From Actinomycetes bacterium (GTDB taxonomy: Bacteria > Actinomycetota > Acidimicrobiia > Acidimicrobiales > Palsa-688), in contig JAKBBA010000022.1 in assembly GCA_021808665.1 (NCBI GenBank), forward strand, positions 19,905-63,566: a stretch of 43,662 nt of DNA, written 5' to 3'. Positions within the stretch are counted from its first letter, which is position 1. Each line of letters opens with the position of its first letter. The notes below the pieces were generated by a model. The model worked only from the letters and a program-made list of their open reading frames with translations, did no database searches and was not told the DNA's origin. The translations under genes and the position numbers were made by a program. Shown here piece after piece: positions 18,730 through 27,577 of this stretch.

Positions 18730-18738
18730 TTATCCACA
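18730..18738 (+). other. Consensus DnaA box TTATCCACA
   Basis: An exact TTATCCACA lies in the convergent gap between trxA and parB. It matches the bacterial DnaA-box consensus. One isolated box may act in DnaA titration or be a chance match; it does not make an origin by itself. Confidence 0.4.
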
Positions 18739-18776
18739 AGGTTAATCACATCCTGTGGAGTTAGGTTCACCCGACA

Positions 18777-18802
18777 GACCCTTAAGTAATTCTTGAGGGG
18801 TC
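18777..18802 (-). terminator. Hairpin at the parB 3' end, possibly bidirectional
   Basis: GACCCTTAAG (18777-18786) can pair with CTTGAGGGGTC (18792-18802) with one bulged base, around the loop TAATT. It sits 25 bases past the parB stop and could also serve trxA from the other side. A long T-tract is missing on both strands. Confidence 0.4.
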
Positions 18803-18827
18803 GGGGCGGTTCTAGGCGGGATCTGAA

Positions 18828-19703
18828 CTAAATGCCTGGATCGGTCATCGTGCGGTAGATGCGTTCGAGGTCTTCAAGAGACGCAAAGTCGATGGTCACG
18901 CGGCCTCTTTTTGCTCCCAATGTGACTTTCACCGAGGTCGACAACCGATTAGAAAGTAGTTCCTCCAGTTCGAGTATCGCGGCTGGCGGTGGGTTGCCTC
19001 CAGGGCTATGAGGCCGTCGATCAGTGGTGCCGCTACTGTTTCGAGCCTTTACAGCCTCCTCTACTGCACGAACTGACATTCCATCTGACACAATCCGCTT
19101 GGAGAGGGCCTCTTGGAATGAGCGATCTGGCGTAGACAGCAGCGCTCGGGCGTGTCCTGAGTTGATCTGGCCGCTCCGCAGGAGATCTTGGACGGACGGG
19201 GGCAACTGGAATAGGCGCAGGGCGTTGGTGATCGCCGCTCTGCTCTTACCGACACGCGACGAGAGCTTCTCGTGGGTCAGGCCAAATTCCTCGATCAACT
19301 GTTGATATGCGGACGCCTCCTCCATCGGGTTGAGATCCTGACGGTGTAGGTTTTCGATTAGAGCATGCTCAAGGCGTTCAGACTCAGTGGCGGTCCTGAC
19401 TATCACGGGAATAGAGGGAAGCCCGACTCGCTTCGCTGCTCGCCAGCGTCGCTCACCTGCAATCAGCTGGTACCGCCCATCCCCTAGATCCCTGACCAGG
19501 ATCGGCTGGAGTACTCCAACCTCCCGTATAGAAGCTGCCAAGGATACGAGAGCTTCCTCGTCGAAGCTAGTCCGTGGCTGGTGTTCGTTTGCTTCAATGG
19601 AGTTGACCGGAATCTCGAGCAACGTTGATGCCTGCTCGCTTGCAACCTCTGTGGGTATAAGAGCGCCAAGTCCTCTACCCAACCCACTTCTTCGCGCCAC
19701 CAC
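18828..19703 (-). CDS. parB: Chromosome partitioning protein ParB (CTPase, parS-binding)
   Basis: ParB binds parS, loads as a CTP-dependent clamp, spreads along the DNA and works with ParA to segregate origins. The 291-residue product starts RRSGLGRGLGALIP, then has QPRTSFDEEALVSLAASIREVGVLQPILVR and the CTP-binding box GERRWRAAKRVG. ENLHRQDLNPMEEA follows, then the helix-turn-helix (LSSRVGKSRAAITNALRLFQLP) and a C-terminal dimer domain. It overlaps the end of parA by 29 bases, and AAGGAGGTGA inside parA gives an excellent ribosome site. The start is GTG at 19703 or the next GTG at 19700. Two perfect parS sites lie nearby at 21021 and 25933. Confidence 0.98.
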   Translation of the reverse strand: MVARRSGLGRGLGALIPTEVASEQASTLLEIPVNSIEANEHQPRTSFDEEALVSLAASIREVGVLQPILVRDLGDGRYQLIAGERRWRAAKRVGLPSIPVIVRTATESERLEHALIENLHRQDLNPMEEASAYQQLIEEFGLTHEKLSSRVGKSRAAITNALRLFQLPPSVQDLLRSGQINSGHARALLSTPDRSFQEALSKRIVSDGMSVRAVEEAVKARNSSGTTDRRPHSPGGNPPPAAILELEELLSNRLSTSVKVTLGAKRGRVTIDFASLEDLERIYRTMTDPGI

Positions 19704-20976
19704 TCACCTCCTTAGCTAGTTCCCTGTAAGCAATAGCTCCTCTGGACGAAGGGTCGAACGTAGTGATCGGCCGCCCGAACGATGGAGCCTCTGAAAGTCT
19801 CACGGTCCTCGGTATCACACTACGGCATACCCGATTCCCGAAGTGCTCCCGAACCTCTGCAGCCACCTGCTCAGCGAGCTTCGTGCGAGCGTCATACATG
19901 GTGAGCACGATGACGCTTACATCTAAGTTGGCGTTGAGATTTGCCTTAACGAGGTTCACGTTGCGAAGCAGCTGTCCGAGCCCCTCTAAGGCGTAGTACT
20001 CGCACTGGATGGGAACGAGTACTTCGCCAGCAGCCGCCATCGCATTGACCGTTAGGAGACCTAGTGACGGAGGACAGTCAATTAGAACGAAGTCAAAGTC
20101 GTCTGCGACGGCATCGATAGCGCGTCTGAGTCGAAGTTCGCGACTGAAGACTGGGACCAACTCGATCTCAGCTCCAGCGAGATCGATAGTGGCAGGTACT
20201 ACGAAGAGGTTTCGCATCGAAGTGGGTTCGATGACGTCATCAGTCGGAACGTCGTGAAGGAGGACGTCGTAAATCGATGACTCGAGACTCCGTGCATTAA
20301 CTCCGAGGCCAGTAGTGGCATTACCTTGCGGGTCAAGGTCGACTACCAGAACCCTATAGCCTAACTCGGCCAGTGAGGCACCGATATTGACCGTAGTGGT
20401 CGTCTTGCCTACACCGCCCTTCTGGTTGGCGATTGCTATACGCCTCGGCAGCTTATGAGCAAGACTTGATGGATGTAGAGGCCTGCCGTAGTCGTCAAGA
20501 CTGCTGGTGCTGTTCTCGGAGATCTCTGGAACCTCAGATGACTGAGTGTCGAGTGAAGCCACCAGGAGCGTCAGATCGGGTGGAGCTGTAACAAGCGGCT
20601 CATCAGGACCAGAACGCTCATCTCGAACCGACCGGTCTCGGAAGGGCAGCTCAGCTGCATGGCACGGTATTCGAGAGGGCTCGTGTATTGTCAGAGATGG
20701 ATCAGAATATGGGGCGGAATCTTGCTCGCCGACTTCATGAACAGGATTGGGAGGGCTCCCATACTGCTGATCCCCAGCCGCGGTCGAAGTTGGGTCTGCC
20801 GGTGGCGGCGCCGCTGAAATATCAAGTTGGTCGTCAGCCTTTGCGTACCGGGGGTCTTTGGTCATGTCGGCGTGGTCAGCTGACTCTGCCGGCGCCCGGA
20901 GTCCTGAGGATGCAGATGACCTCAGTCTGTCAAAGATCGAACGAGCCCGCCTGTCGCTATTATCGGGCTGAGTCAT
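19675..20976 (-). CDS. parA: Chromosome partitioning ATPase ParA/Soj with long N-terminal extension
   Basis: Walker-type ATPase that binds DNA non-specifically and moves ParB-parS complexes. The ATPase part has IAIANQKGGVGKTTTTVNIG (deviant Walker A), VLVVDLDPQGNATTGLG, DFVLIDCPPSLGLLTVNA (Walker B), IQCEYYALEGL and SVIPRTVRLSEAP. Before it lie about 175 residues of Ser/Asp/Pro-rich, low-complexity sequence with no recognised domain, much longer than in most ParA proteins. The most likely start is ATG at 20976 (433 residues); ATG at 20985 and a start at 21012 are alternatives. A parS site lies 45 bases upstream. Confidence 0.96.
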   Translation of the reverse strand: MTQPDNSDRRARSIFDRLRSSASSGLRAPAESADHADMTKDPRYAKADDQLDISAAPPPADPTSTAAGDQQYGSPPNPVHEVGEQDSAPYSDPSLTIHEPSRIPCHAAELPFRDRSVRDERSGPDEPLVTAPPDLTLLVASLDTQSSEVPEISENSTSSLDDYGRPLHPSSLAHKLPRRIAIANQKGGVGKTTTTVNIGASLAELGYRVLVVDLDPQGNATTGLGVNARSLESSIYDVLLHDVPTDDVIEPTSMRNLFVVPATIDLAGAEIELVPVFSRELRLRRAIDAVADDFDFVLIDCPPSLGLLTVNAMAAAGEVLVPIQCEYYALEGLGQLLRNVNLVKANLNANLDVSVIVLTMYDARTKLAEQVAAEVREHFGNRVCRSVIPRTVRLSEAPSFGRPITTFDPSSRGAIAYRELAKEVSGGAKKWVG

Positions 20977-21020
20977 GTTCTCCATCCTTAGTCCTAGGTG
21001 CAGAGAAATCAAGAGCCTGC

Positions 21021-21036
21021 TGTTTCACGTGAAACA
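21021..21036. other. parS: parS site 1
   Basis: Perfect 16-bp palindrome TGTTTCACGTGAAACA, the canonical ParB-binding site, 45 bases upstream of the likely parA start. ParB bound here could also repress parA. It marks the left edge of the gene-free 5-kb interval. Confidence 0.95.
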
Positions 21037-23064
21037 TTCTCAGGGAGCCTCCCGGGACTGGTAAGGGGGGCAGGGGTGGGGTGGGTTCGATCGTGTCATA
21101 CGCTCCGCTTGAAGACGGCAGGCAGTTGCGGGAGGGGATCCTCGTCACTCGAACTCTACTCCTGCCAGAGATTGACTTAGGTGATTAGGGCCGTACGTGG
21201 TTGGATCCCTGACATGGACCCCACATGGACCTGGGACTTGTCAGAGGATGCCTAGACATACTGGCTGGCGCCATAGGAGGGACGAGAAGGCCGCAGCCGC
21301 TCCGAAGCTGGTCCACCTCCCGCCGGCAAACCTGTGGGGTGACGGAGATTCAGGCGTTGAAGCCATGGTTGGGTCTTGGCCACAGCAAGCTCCACCGCCA
21401 GCCAGAGAACTACCAAGGAGCCTAAGACTGTGGAAAGCAGTGACCTGTACCGAGGCACTAGAGACCCACAATCGGACTTGTGTTATGCCAGTCGTCTCAG
21501 CCCGGAAGACTACGGAGAAGTTTTCGATAACTACCTGCCGGCCGACACTGCTCGCCGAATACTCCTCTAGCCACCGTCCTACGACGCGTGCTAAGCGAAA
21601 GTCCCGTTCCGATCCACCCTGCCTCTAGAAGTTCAGTCGCAAGCGTATGGGAAATGATGGTGCGAAAGCCGGGTGCCAACCTAACAGCTATCGAGACCTG
21701 GGCAAGAGAGGCTGCGACGGCGCCTGAGCATACGTTGCGGCGCCTTCGTCGTGCTGCACGGAGTAATCCGGAGAGCATCCTCTCTCCGGCCAGCTCAGCT
21801 CCAAAAGCCAGGGGAATGCAGATATCAACTAAGTAGAAGCACTCGGCTAACGGCCCCTTGGGTGATCGGCGCTACCCCCATTCGGTACGCGTGCCTGACC
21901 TATGAACGGAGCATCTCGGTTGCCAGCGCAACACAGGTCCCATAGCTGGACGCAGAGCGTCAGCGTTGCGAACAGTCGACCGTACGCTGCTGTCGAACCT
22001 CCTCAGGGTCTGACCCCTAATAGACCACTCATCGCTCGTCCAGCGAGAGGACGGCCATAGGCGCTGTGTCTATGACAGCATGCCGATTGGCTTGACCTCG
22101 CTGTAATGTTGGTGCCCCAACTCCGGCGCTTCGACTTCGACGGCCAACGGATCTGTACTTGGCCGCAGGCCATCAGCAAATGGAAGTCTCGTAACCACTC
22201 TGCGAATCGGGTGATGGGAGGGGTCTGGCTGCGAGGGGTTGGGCTGCAGGACTACCAACCTGGAGCTCGTAGGTCCCTGTTTGCCGACGTCGTCACTCGG
22301 ATCGTAAGGAGAGCATGTAACTGACCAGGAGCTCTTAAGAGGGCAGGTTAGCGCTACTTGAGCGTGCTAAATCAACCTAGCGGACTAGGTGCACCTTCAT
22401 GTCCGGTCACACTTCGGTATCCACACGAGCGGGTTTGTGGCGGCGGGTTGTACTGGATCGGCCCGTTGTCGATGCCAGTTCGAGGTAGGCTCAGTTCGAA
22501 ATCGTCCCGTCTTGGGGAGCAGCGGAGACCAGGCCGGTAGCGGCAACTCACAGCTCAAGATGGCCTGTGTGGACGACCCTTTGGAGTTCCACGACGCCAA
22601 TTCGCAAGCCAAGAGCGGCTTCGGGTGAGTCCCTCAGTCGCCTAGGTTCCCGGGTCTCGACAGTCCCACAGAGCCATCATGGCCGCAGCCTCTAGGTGAT
22701 CTGCCTGGTCGAGACACTGTGGTACATAGGACTTGTGTAGTGGGGTACCTGGCTGTTGGGCGCCCCTCGAAACCGAGCCGCACGACCTCCAAGTCCCCCG
22801 AAGCGCCTGGAACGCAGCCCGTCGCTGGCGGGTCGCCCGCGTAACTGTTGGTGCCGAGCAGCACAAAATTGTCCGGGTCCGGTAACGCCCGCACCTGCAG
22901 ACCCAGGTGTGGTACCTAGGGGCGAAGGTAGTCATGGCTGCAAGCTGACCTCGCTGCTAGGGCTGAGGCTGCGGCATTCTAGGCTCTGCATGTGGCGACT
23001 GGTCGGGTTCGCGCTTCGTCGGGTCCGCTACCTCGGGGATGTCCCCCCACGCGCTGTGACCACC

Positions 23065-23525
23065 AGCCCCACGCCAGAATACTGATGGCTGCGCTCATAT
23101 CCGCGATCGCTTGATGTCCGCAGGCTTGGCACTCGAACACCGCTTGGCTCTCGCGGTTTTCCGGGATGGTGTGGCCGCAGTCAGCGCAACGGCGCAACGC
23201 GTGAGTGGGATTCACGGCCGCTACACGACATCACAAGTAGCCGCTTGTCTTGAAGTCGACGGAGGAACGTCGACCACGACCGGGCGTGAATCGCCTGGCT
23301 CAAGCTGTGTTTGTGGACGACACCGAAGCCGGGCGCTTTGAGGGTGCCCTTAGCGGATCCGACCATGTTCTTGACCGCAAGATTCCCGACGGACATCAGA
23401 TCGAACCGGCGGACCAGGCCGGCCGAGCGTTGCGCCTCCCCCGCACCTAAACCGGGGAGGGCAAGTGCTCGCCGGTCGACGGCGTGACCGTGGCCGCCAT
23501 TCCCAACCTGGACCGCCGCTCACCT
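23065..23525 (-). pseudogene. Decayed tnpB (IS200/IS605 accessory nuclease) fragments
   Basis: Pieces in different frames match the order of a TnpB protein. AATVTPSTGEHL (near 23510) resembles the early RuvC-like segment, and PGLGAGEAQRSA follows it in another frame. RSAGLVRRFDLMSVGNLAVKNMV (from about 23430) resembles the ...VxEDLNVKGMV segment. SLSQAIHARSWSTFLRRLQDK resembles the next helix. NPTHALRRCADCGHTIPENRESQAVFECQACGHQAIADMSAAISIL (in two CxxC halves, from 23215) is the zinc ribbon and final catalytic Asp region. At least two frame changes show that it is not functional. Confidence 0.75.
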
Positions 23526-23794
23526 TCGGCTCGGGCGCTCCGCTTTCACAGTACCTGGTCGAAGCCCCATACCCCTGCCGGTGGACCGACGATGAGCCTT
23601 CCGCTGCCACGAACTCGGCGGGTGTCCGCCAATTGGGACGTCCTCGCCGCGCCCGAAGGGGTCGGCCACCGAGCGGCTCGATGACACGTTGCCTGGTTCA
23701 AGGCAAAATTCCACAGGGAACGTCAGTCTGCGCAATGCCGGGCCAGCATCGACACCTGGAGCGGATCGGGACGCAGACGGTAACGATGTGCCAT

Positions 23795-24000
23795 CGGGCT
23801 ACATGGCCAAGTTCGGACTCTCGACGGAACAGCGAACCACTTCGAGCGGACTGCCACCGACATAGGACACGAAGCACGACGGCGACCACAGGCGCCACAT
23901 ACGGCGTAACTTTGAGAACTCCGTTTGCAGCAACCTGGGTGACCGGGCCTTCGCCAGTGCCACCAACACCGGACGCCAGACTTCGGGTACGACATGAGTT
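23795..24000 (-). pseudogene. Decayed tnpA (Y1 transposase, IS200/IS605) fragment
   Basis: In one minus-strand frame THVVPEVWRPVLV resembles the opening HLVWCPKYRRPVLVG of IS200-type TnpA. It runs straight into RLLQTEFSKLRRMWRLW, then SPSCFVSYVGGSPLEVV, which resembles the C-terminal part (SRxLRxEFPxLRRM.SLWTPSYFVSTAGN). The middle, with the HUH metal-binding motif, is deleted, and a stop follows SPNLAM. It lies upstream of the tnpB remnant on the same strand, as expected for an IS605-like element. Confidence 0.6.
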
Positions 24001-25001
24001 TACTTGGCCGGATACACCGTCTTCTTCGAGGCCTTGCACGGTCAGCGTCGCTGCGAAATGGCTGAGCAGCTGGCGTCGTTCGACACACTCAGGGCCTCGT
24101 CTAGGCGAACTACTGCTTGAACTTGGTGCTGAGTTTGGCGGGCGAGGTGAAGTGTTGTCCCGGTAGGATGGCCGCTGCCGAGGCGGCTGATGTGCCGCTT
24201 GACGGGCCCGTGGGAGTCGAAGTTCCAAGCGGGGTAAGTGAGCACGTGGGCGAGTGCTCTCATAGTCGACGCCACTGCCTGAGTTGGAAGTTATCCGAAT
24301 CCGGTCCGCTCTCGTTGCGCCACATTGGTTGGCGCGACACCAACCTGAGCGCGCTAGCGTTCCCGGGCGGTTTCGGCGTCAGGATAGGGGTCTTGATCGC
24401 GTGGTCCGGGCCCACGGTGCGGGAGGAGGACCATGATCACCAGGACTGCCAGCAGCTTTGGTCCCTCGTCCATGACTCGGAGGATCCGTCGGAAGGTCAT
24501 CCTCGTATGTGGGATCGGAGGGGTGGCCGTGCGAGGTGCATTGGTCGTCACCGACCATCACCAGCGAAGTTCTCCTTAGCGGCAGCACCGTGGTCTTCTA
24601 AAGTAGTGATCTGGCCTACCTGGTTGAGGCAGTGGCCGCCCTACCGAAGGATTCGCTGGTGACTATCGGAGAGGTGCAAGTTACCGTTTAGGAGGCGAGT
24701 TGTCTCCGCTGGCGGTACGGGCGTCAGCTGAAGTGTCTTGTGATTCCAATGGCAGACCTTGCCGGCGGATGGAGGGCTGGCAGAGGCTGGTTGGCCATCG
24801 CGATTCTCCCATGTAGGAGCTTCTAGTACAGTCGGGTTCGTACCTCGGATCGGCTGACCTCAGCGGTGAACTGGCGTCTATTCGCGTCTTGCCTCTGGAC
24901 TACTTCTCGATCGCGAGACGTGATTGCCGAAGAGCGATGCAAGTGGTCAGTGCCGTACGTGACCCCGGTGGGCAGCCACCGCCAGGGAGTTAGTCATTAT
25001 G

Positions 25002-25027
25002 TTGTCCACTCGCGTTCCTGTGGATCA
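25002..25027. other. Pair of facing near-consensus DnaA boxes
   Basis: TTGTCCACT (25002-25010) and TGTGGATCA (25019-25027) each differ by one base from the consensus forms TTGTCCACA and TGTGGATAA. They face each other across 8 bases. Such a pair in a gene-free, parS-flanked interval could be part of a replication origin, but two imperfect boxes are weak evidence. Confidence 0.3.
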
Positions 25028-25932
25028 GGTCAGCGCGCACCCGCCAGGATACTCACACTTCCCTCAGTTGGGCGATGGCGACACCGAATTCGAGTAGTTC
25101 AGTAGCCACGTAATCGGTGGGTGTTGGAGGTGCTACACACCTCCGGCTGGCGAGAGAGAGCCCACCCTAGAAGGGGGCTTGCTTCCGCGCCCCCATTTGT
25201 GATGAGTGCGATGTCCCAAGACATCGTGGACAGTCGAGACGGCGGAGGGTAGCTGTTAGAAGGATTGCTGTGCCGGGTATTTGGCCGCGGCGCGGGTTGA
25301 GCGGGGGTGCCTGGCGACTCGCCTTCTTGACTCAGCGGCCGGATGTCGAGCTGGGCAAAATGATGACCTGTCTGCCCTCTGGGCTTGGTGGTTGTCAGGT
25401 TCGTGGAGTCTTGCCCGTGCTGCAGGCTGAAGCCCCGGTCTGGGTGGGCTGGCTCTCGGTCTAGTAACGGACGAAGAAGTGGACTAGGTCTTTGGGGCGA
25501 CGCGTTTGAAGCGGGAAGTTCTTTCCGCACAACGAGCGCTTGGGGTCTGGTGTAGGGCGTGAGCTCTCCCAGGGTCTGGTGTTGGTGGGGCTGGTCGTGC
25601 TAGGTGGCGATTCTAGGTTGGCGAGTTCTGCCCGGAGCCCGCAGCGGTCGTTGTGCAAAGCGGTACCGATGATAAGGCTGTCGCTCAGTGTAGGGGACTT
25701 GAGTTCCAAGATTCCCGGCTCGGGGTATCAGGGGGTCACGACTTCGACCGCGGTCGCAGTCTGCCGAGTCTGAGGGATATGCATAGCATGCGTGAGCAAT
25801 GGTCGAGGAGAGCGAGCTGGGATGGGACCGGTTGGATAGTTTTGCAGGGGGATCCCACAGTTGCAGTCAAGGAATGTCGGTCTGGGTCTCCGGGGGTTCC
25901 GCCTCCCTCCGAGTGTTCCGCTGTGCCTCGAA

Positions 25933-25948
25933 TGTTTCACGTGAAACA
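25933..25948. other. parS: parS site 2
   Basis: A second perfect TGTTTCACGTGAAACA, 60 bases past the end of rsmG, 4.9 kb from parS site 1. Two exact copies of a 16-bp palindrome beside parAB leave little doubt about their identity. Confidence 0.95.
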
Positions 25949-26008
25949 CTCGAAGGTTGACTCGCAGGTCCAGCCAGGAATCGCGGTCCAAGTGGTTCGC
26001 TTGCTAAT

Positions 26009-26680
26009 TCAAAAGAGCGGGCGCTTTGCTGGTATCCCGTTTCTACGGGGGTAACGTGCTGGGCACTGACTTACCTGGTGTAAGACCTGCAAAGCATAGG
26101 GTGTCCGCACTGCCGGACCGGGGGACAGCCCCAATTCCGCTAGGCCCAATTCGGGCCATCTGAGTGGGTTACCAGCAGGTGGCTCGGCAACGATCAGGTG
26201 ACCGCCAAGACGTAGGAAGGGCGCTGCGCACTCGGCAGTAACCCCAGGGGCACCAAAGCTTCGGGATGTAACTACGTCGAAACTTCCGCGGAGGGCGGAG
26301 CGGGCTGCTACCTCTGCCCGATCTCCGACCACGACCACCCGCTGAGATAAGTTGAGGCGCTTGACGCTTCGTTCAAGAAAGGCTGATCTCGTACTCCCCC
26401 CCTCGAGCAGATGCCAAGAGAGGTGTGGAGTGACAGCTGCGAGGATTATGCCGGGAACCCCGCCTCCACTCCCAAGGTCAAGGGCGTGAGAGCAGCTCCG
26501 AGGAAAGAGGTCGAGAAACGGGAGAGAGCGCTCGACATGCTGATATACGGGTCCTGGGCCGAGAAAGCCAAGTTGTTTGGCCTCCTCCAGTACGCCGAGT
26601 ACTGGTTCCAGGGAAGCAGCAGATGCGCCCTTCGACTCAGTCAGGTACGACCACGACCCGGCGATTCGGTTCCTCTCCAT
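26009..26680 (-). CDS. rsmG: 16S rRNA (guanine(527)-N7)-methyltransferase
   Basis: Methylates G527 of 16S rRNA (E. coli numbering) and is also known as gidB; loss gives low-level streptomycin resistance. The 223-residue product has the SAM-binding motif ALDLGSGGGVPGIILA, WHLLEGGSTRSAFLERSVKRLNL, DVVTSRSFGAPGVTAECAAPFLRLGGHLIV, and the family's closing motif YPRRNGIPAKRPLF. The ATG at 26680 overlaps the 3' end of jag by 44 bases; no later standard start fits the conserved N-terminus. Member of the rpmH-rnpA-yidD-yidC-jag-rsmG run. Confidence 0.95.
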   Translation of the reverse strand: MERNRIAGSWSYLTESKGASAASLEPVLGVLEEAKQLGFLGPGPVYQHVERSLPFLDLFPRSCSHALDLGSGGGVPGIILAAVTPHLSWHLLEGGSTRSAFLERSVKRLNLSQRVVVVGDRAEVAARSALRGSFDVVTSRSFGAPGVTAECAAPFLRLGGHLIVAEPPAGNPLRWPELGLAELGLSPGPAVRTPYALQVLHQVSQCPARYPRRNGIPAKRPLF

Positions 26681-27575
26681 CTGAGACCGTGTGGACGCCG
26701 TCTATCGCTGCGATAGCGTCGTGGAGTACCTTACGGTCTGGTGACGGCATGGCCTCAAGAACCACCTTCTTGCCGGATTGCCTGACCTGCTGGGCGACTT
26801 GGGCGGCGAAACGAGCGAGGGCCTCAGCTCTCTTCGCTCGGTATCCAGCTACGTCGACGTAGATATGTCCGTTCGACCCGTCGGTCTGGTTGAAGACGGC
26901 AGTTCTGGTCAGCGTCTGCAGTGCCAGGAGCGTTGCTCCCTTAGGCCCGATGAGGATTCCAAGGTCCTGACCGTCAATGCCGATTTCGACCGTGTCGTCG
27001 CTAGGTCGCCGAGACGAGACGCTGGCTTCCAGGCCGAACTGCTCGAGAAGGCCTGATAGAAACTCTACGGCGACTTCGCCTTGGTGCTCCAGGTCTACTT
27101 CCACTTCGGGTCCTTTCGTAGAAATCGTTTCAGCTGGGAGCTGCGGCTCGGTGTCTTTGGAGACAGTGTCGTTGGAGACGGGAGGTGTGATGGCGCGCGG
27201 TGTCCTGTCTAGTGACGGGTTCTGCTTGGCGTGTCGTGAAGGGTTTGCAGCAATGGCGCTTTCGAAATTCGGCTCTGACCCTGTAGTTGGTGAAGGCTCA
27301 GGAGCTTCACGAGTCTCACTTGTCGACGGAGGTTCACTTGGTGATTGCTTGGCAGCAGAGCGCCGGCGCCGATCACGGCGGTCCTCTTTGGTTCGCGGGG
27401 TTCGGGGCTTTACCCGTGCGCGTACACGTGCTTCGCTTCGGATCCGGCCGAATAGTCCAACTTGGGCATCAGCGATGATCTCGAACTCGGCTTCTGAAGC
27501 GTCGACTCCGAGCTCATCGAGGGCGGCTTCTTTGGCCTCTTGAATCGACCGACCAACGGTCTCTACCCACTCCAA
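26637..27575 (-). CDS. jag: Jag/KhpB family RNA-binding protein
   Basis: RNA-binding protein (KhpB, SpoIIIJ-associated) linked to cell elongation and division control. Residues 1-55 are the Jag N-domain (VETVGRSIQEAKEAALDELG, FEIIADAQVGLFGRIRSEA). About 110 residues of disordered, charged sequence follow. A KH domain (GIDGQDLGILIGPKGATLLALQTLTR, YVDVAGYRAKRAEALARFA) and an R3H domain (MPSPDRKVLHDAIAAIDGVHTVSDGEEPNRRVVVVP) end the protein. Start is TTG at 27575, two bases after the yidC stop. The cluster links it to yidC, the normal partner gene. Confidence 0.95.
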   Translation of the reverse strand: MEWVETVGRSIQEAKEAALDELGVDASEAEFEIIADAQVGLFGRIRSEARVRARVKPRTPRTKEDRRDRRRRSAAKQSPSEPPSTSETREAPEPSPTTGSEPNFESAIAANPSRHAKQNPSLDRTPRAITPPVSNDTVSKDTEPQLPAETISTKGPEVEVDLEHQGEVAVEFLSGLLEQFGLEASVSSRRPSDDTVEIGIDGQDLGILIGPKGATLLALQTLTRTAVFNQTDGSNGHIYVDVAGYRAKRAEALARFAAQVAQQVRQSGKKVVLEAMPSPDRKVLHDAIAAIDGVHTVSDGEEPNRRVVVVPD

Positions 27576-27577
27576 TG

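Larger units (their letters stand above)
21037..25932. other. Gene-poor 4.9-kb interval between parS sites; no intact gene recognised
   Basis: No reading frame here looks like a real intact gene. The open frames are short (mostly under 80 codons), lie on both strands and in all frames, and have atypical composition with many Ser, Arg, Pro and Cys residues. The only recognisable sequences are broken pieces of IS200/IS605 transposase genes (about 23065-24000). Near-consensus DnaA boxes occur at 22417 (GTATCCACA), 22568 (TGTGGACGA), 25002 and 25019. The flanking genes are tightly packed, so this is a decayed insertion zone, a functional origin/centromere-like region, or both. Confidence 0.7.

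Noticed and set aside
23465..24228. Open frames of 233 (plus) and 176 (minus) codons in the parS interval
   Set aside because: Composition is unlike the real genes here, and the same stretch holds transposase remnants in a different frame.
24433..24691. A 48-codon frame with GGGAGGAGG before its ATG (24433-24579), containing RRKVILVCGIGGVAV, followed by another frame reading SDLAYLVEAVAALPKDSL
   Set aside because: It could be a broken small membrane protein gene, but I recognise no family and the two pieces are in different frames; too weak to annotate.
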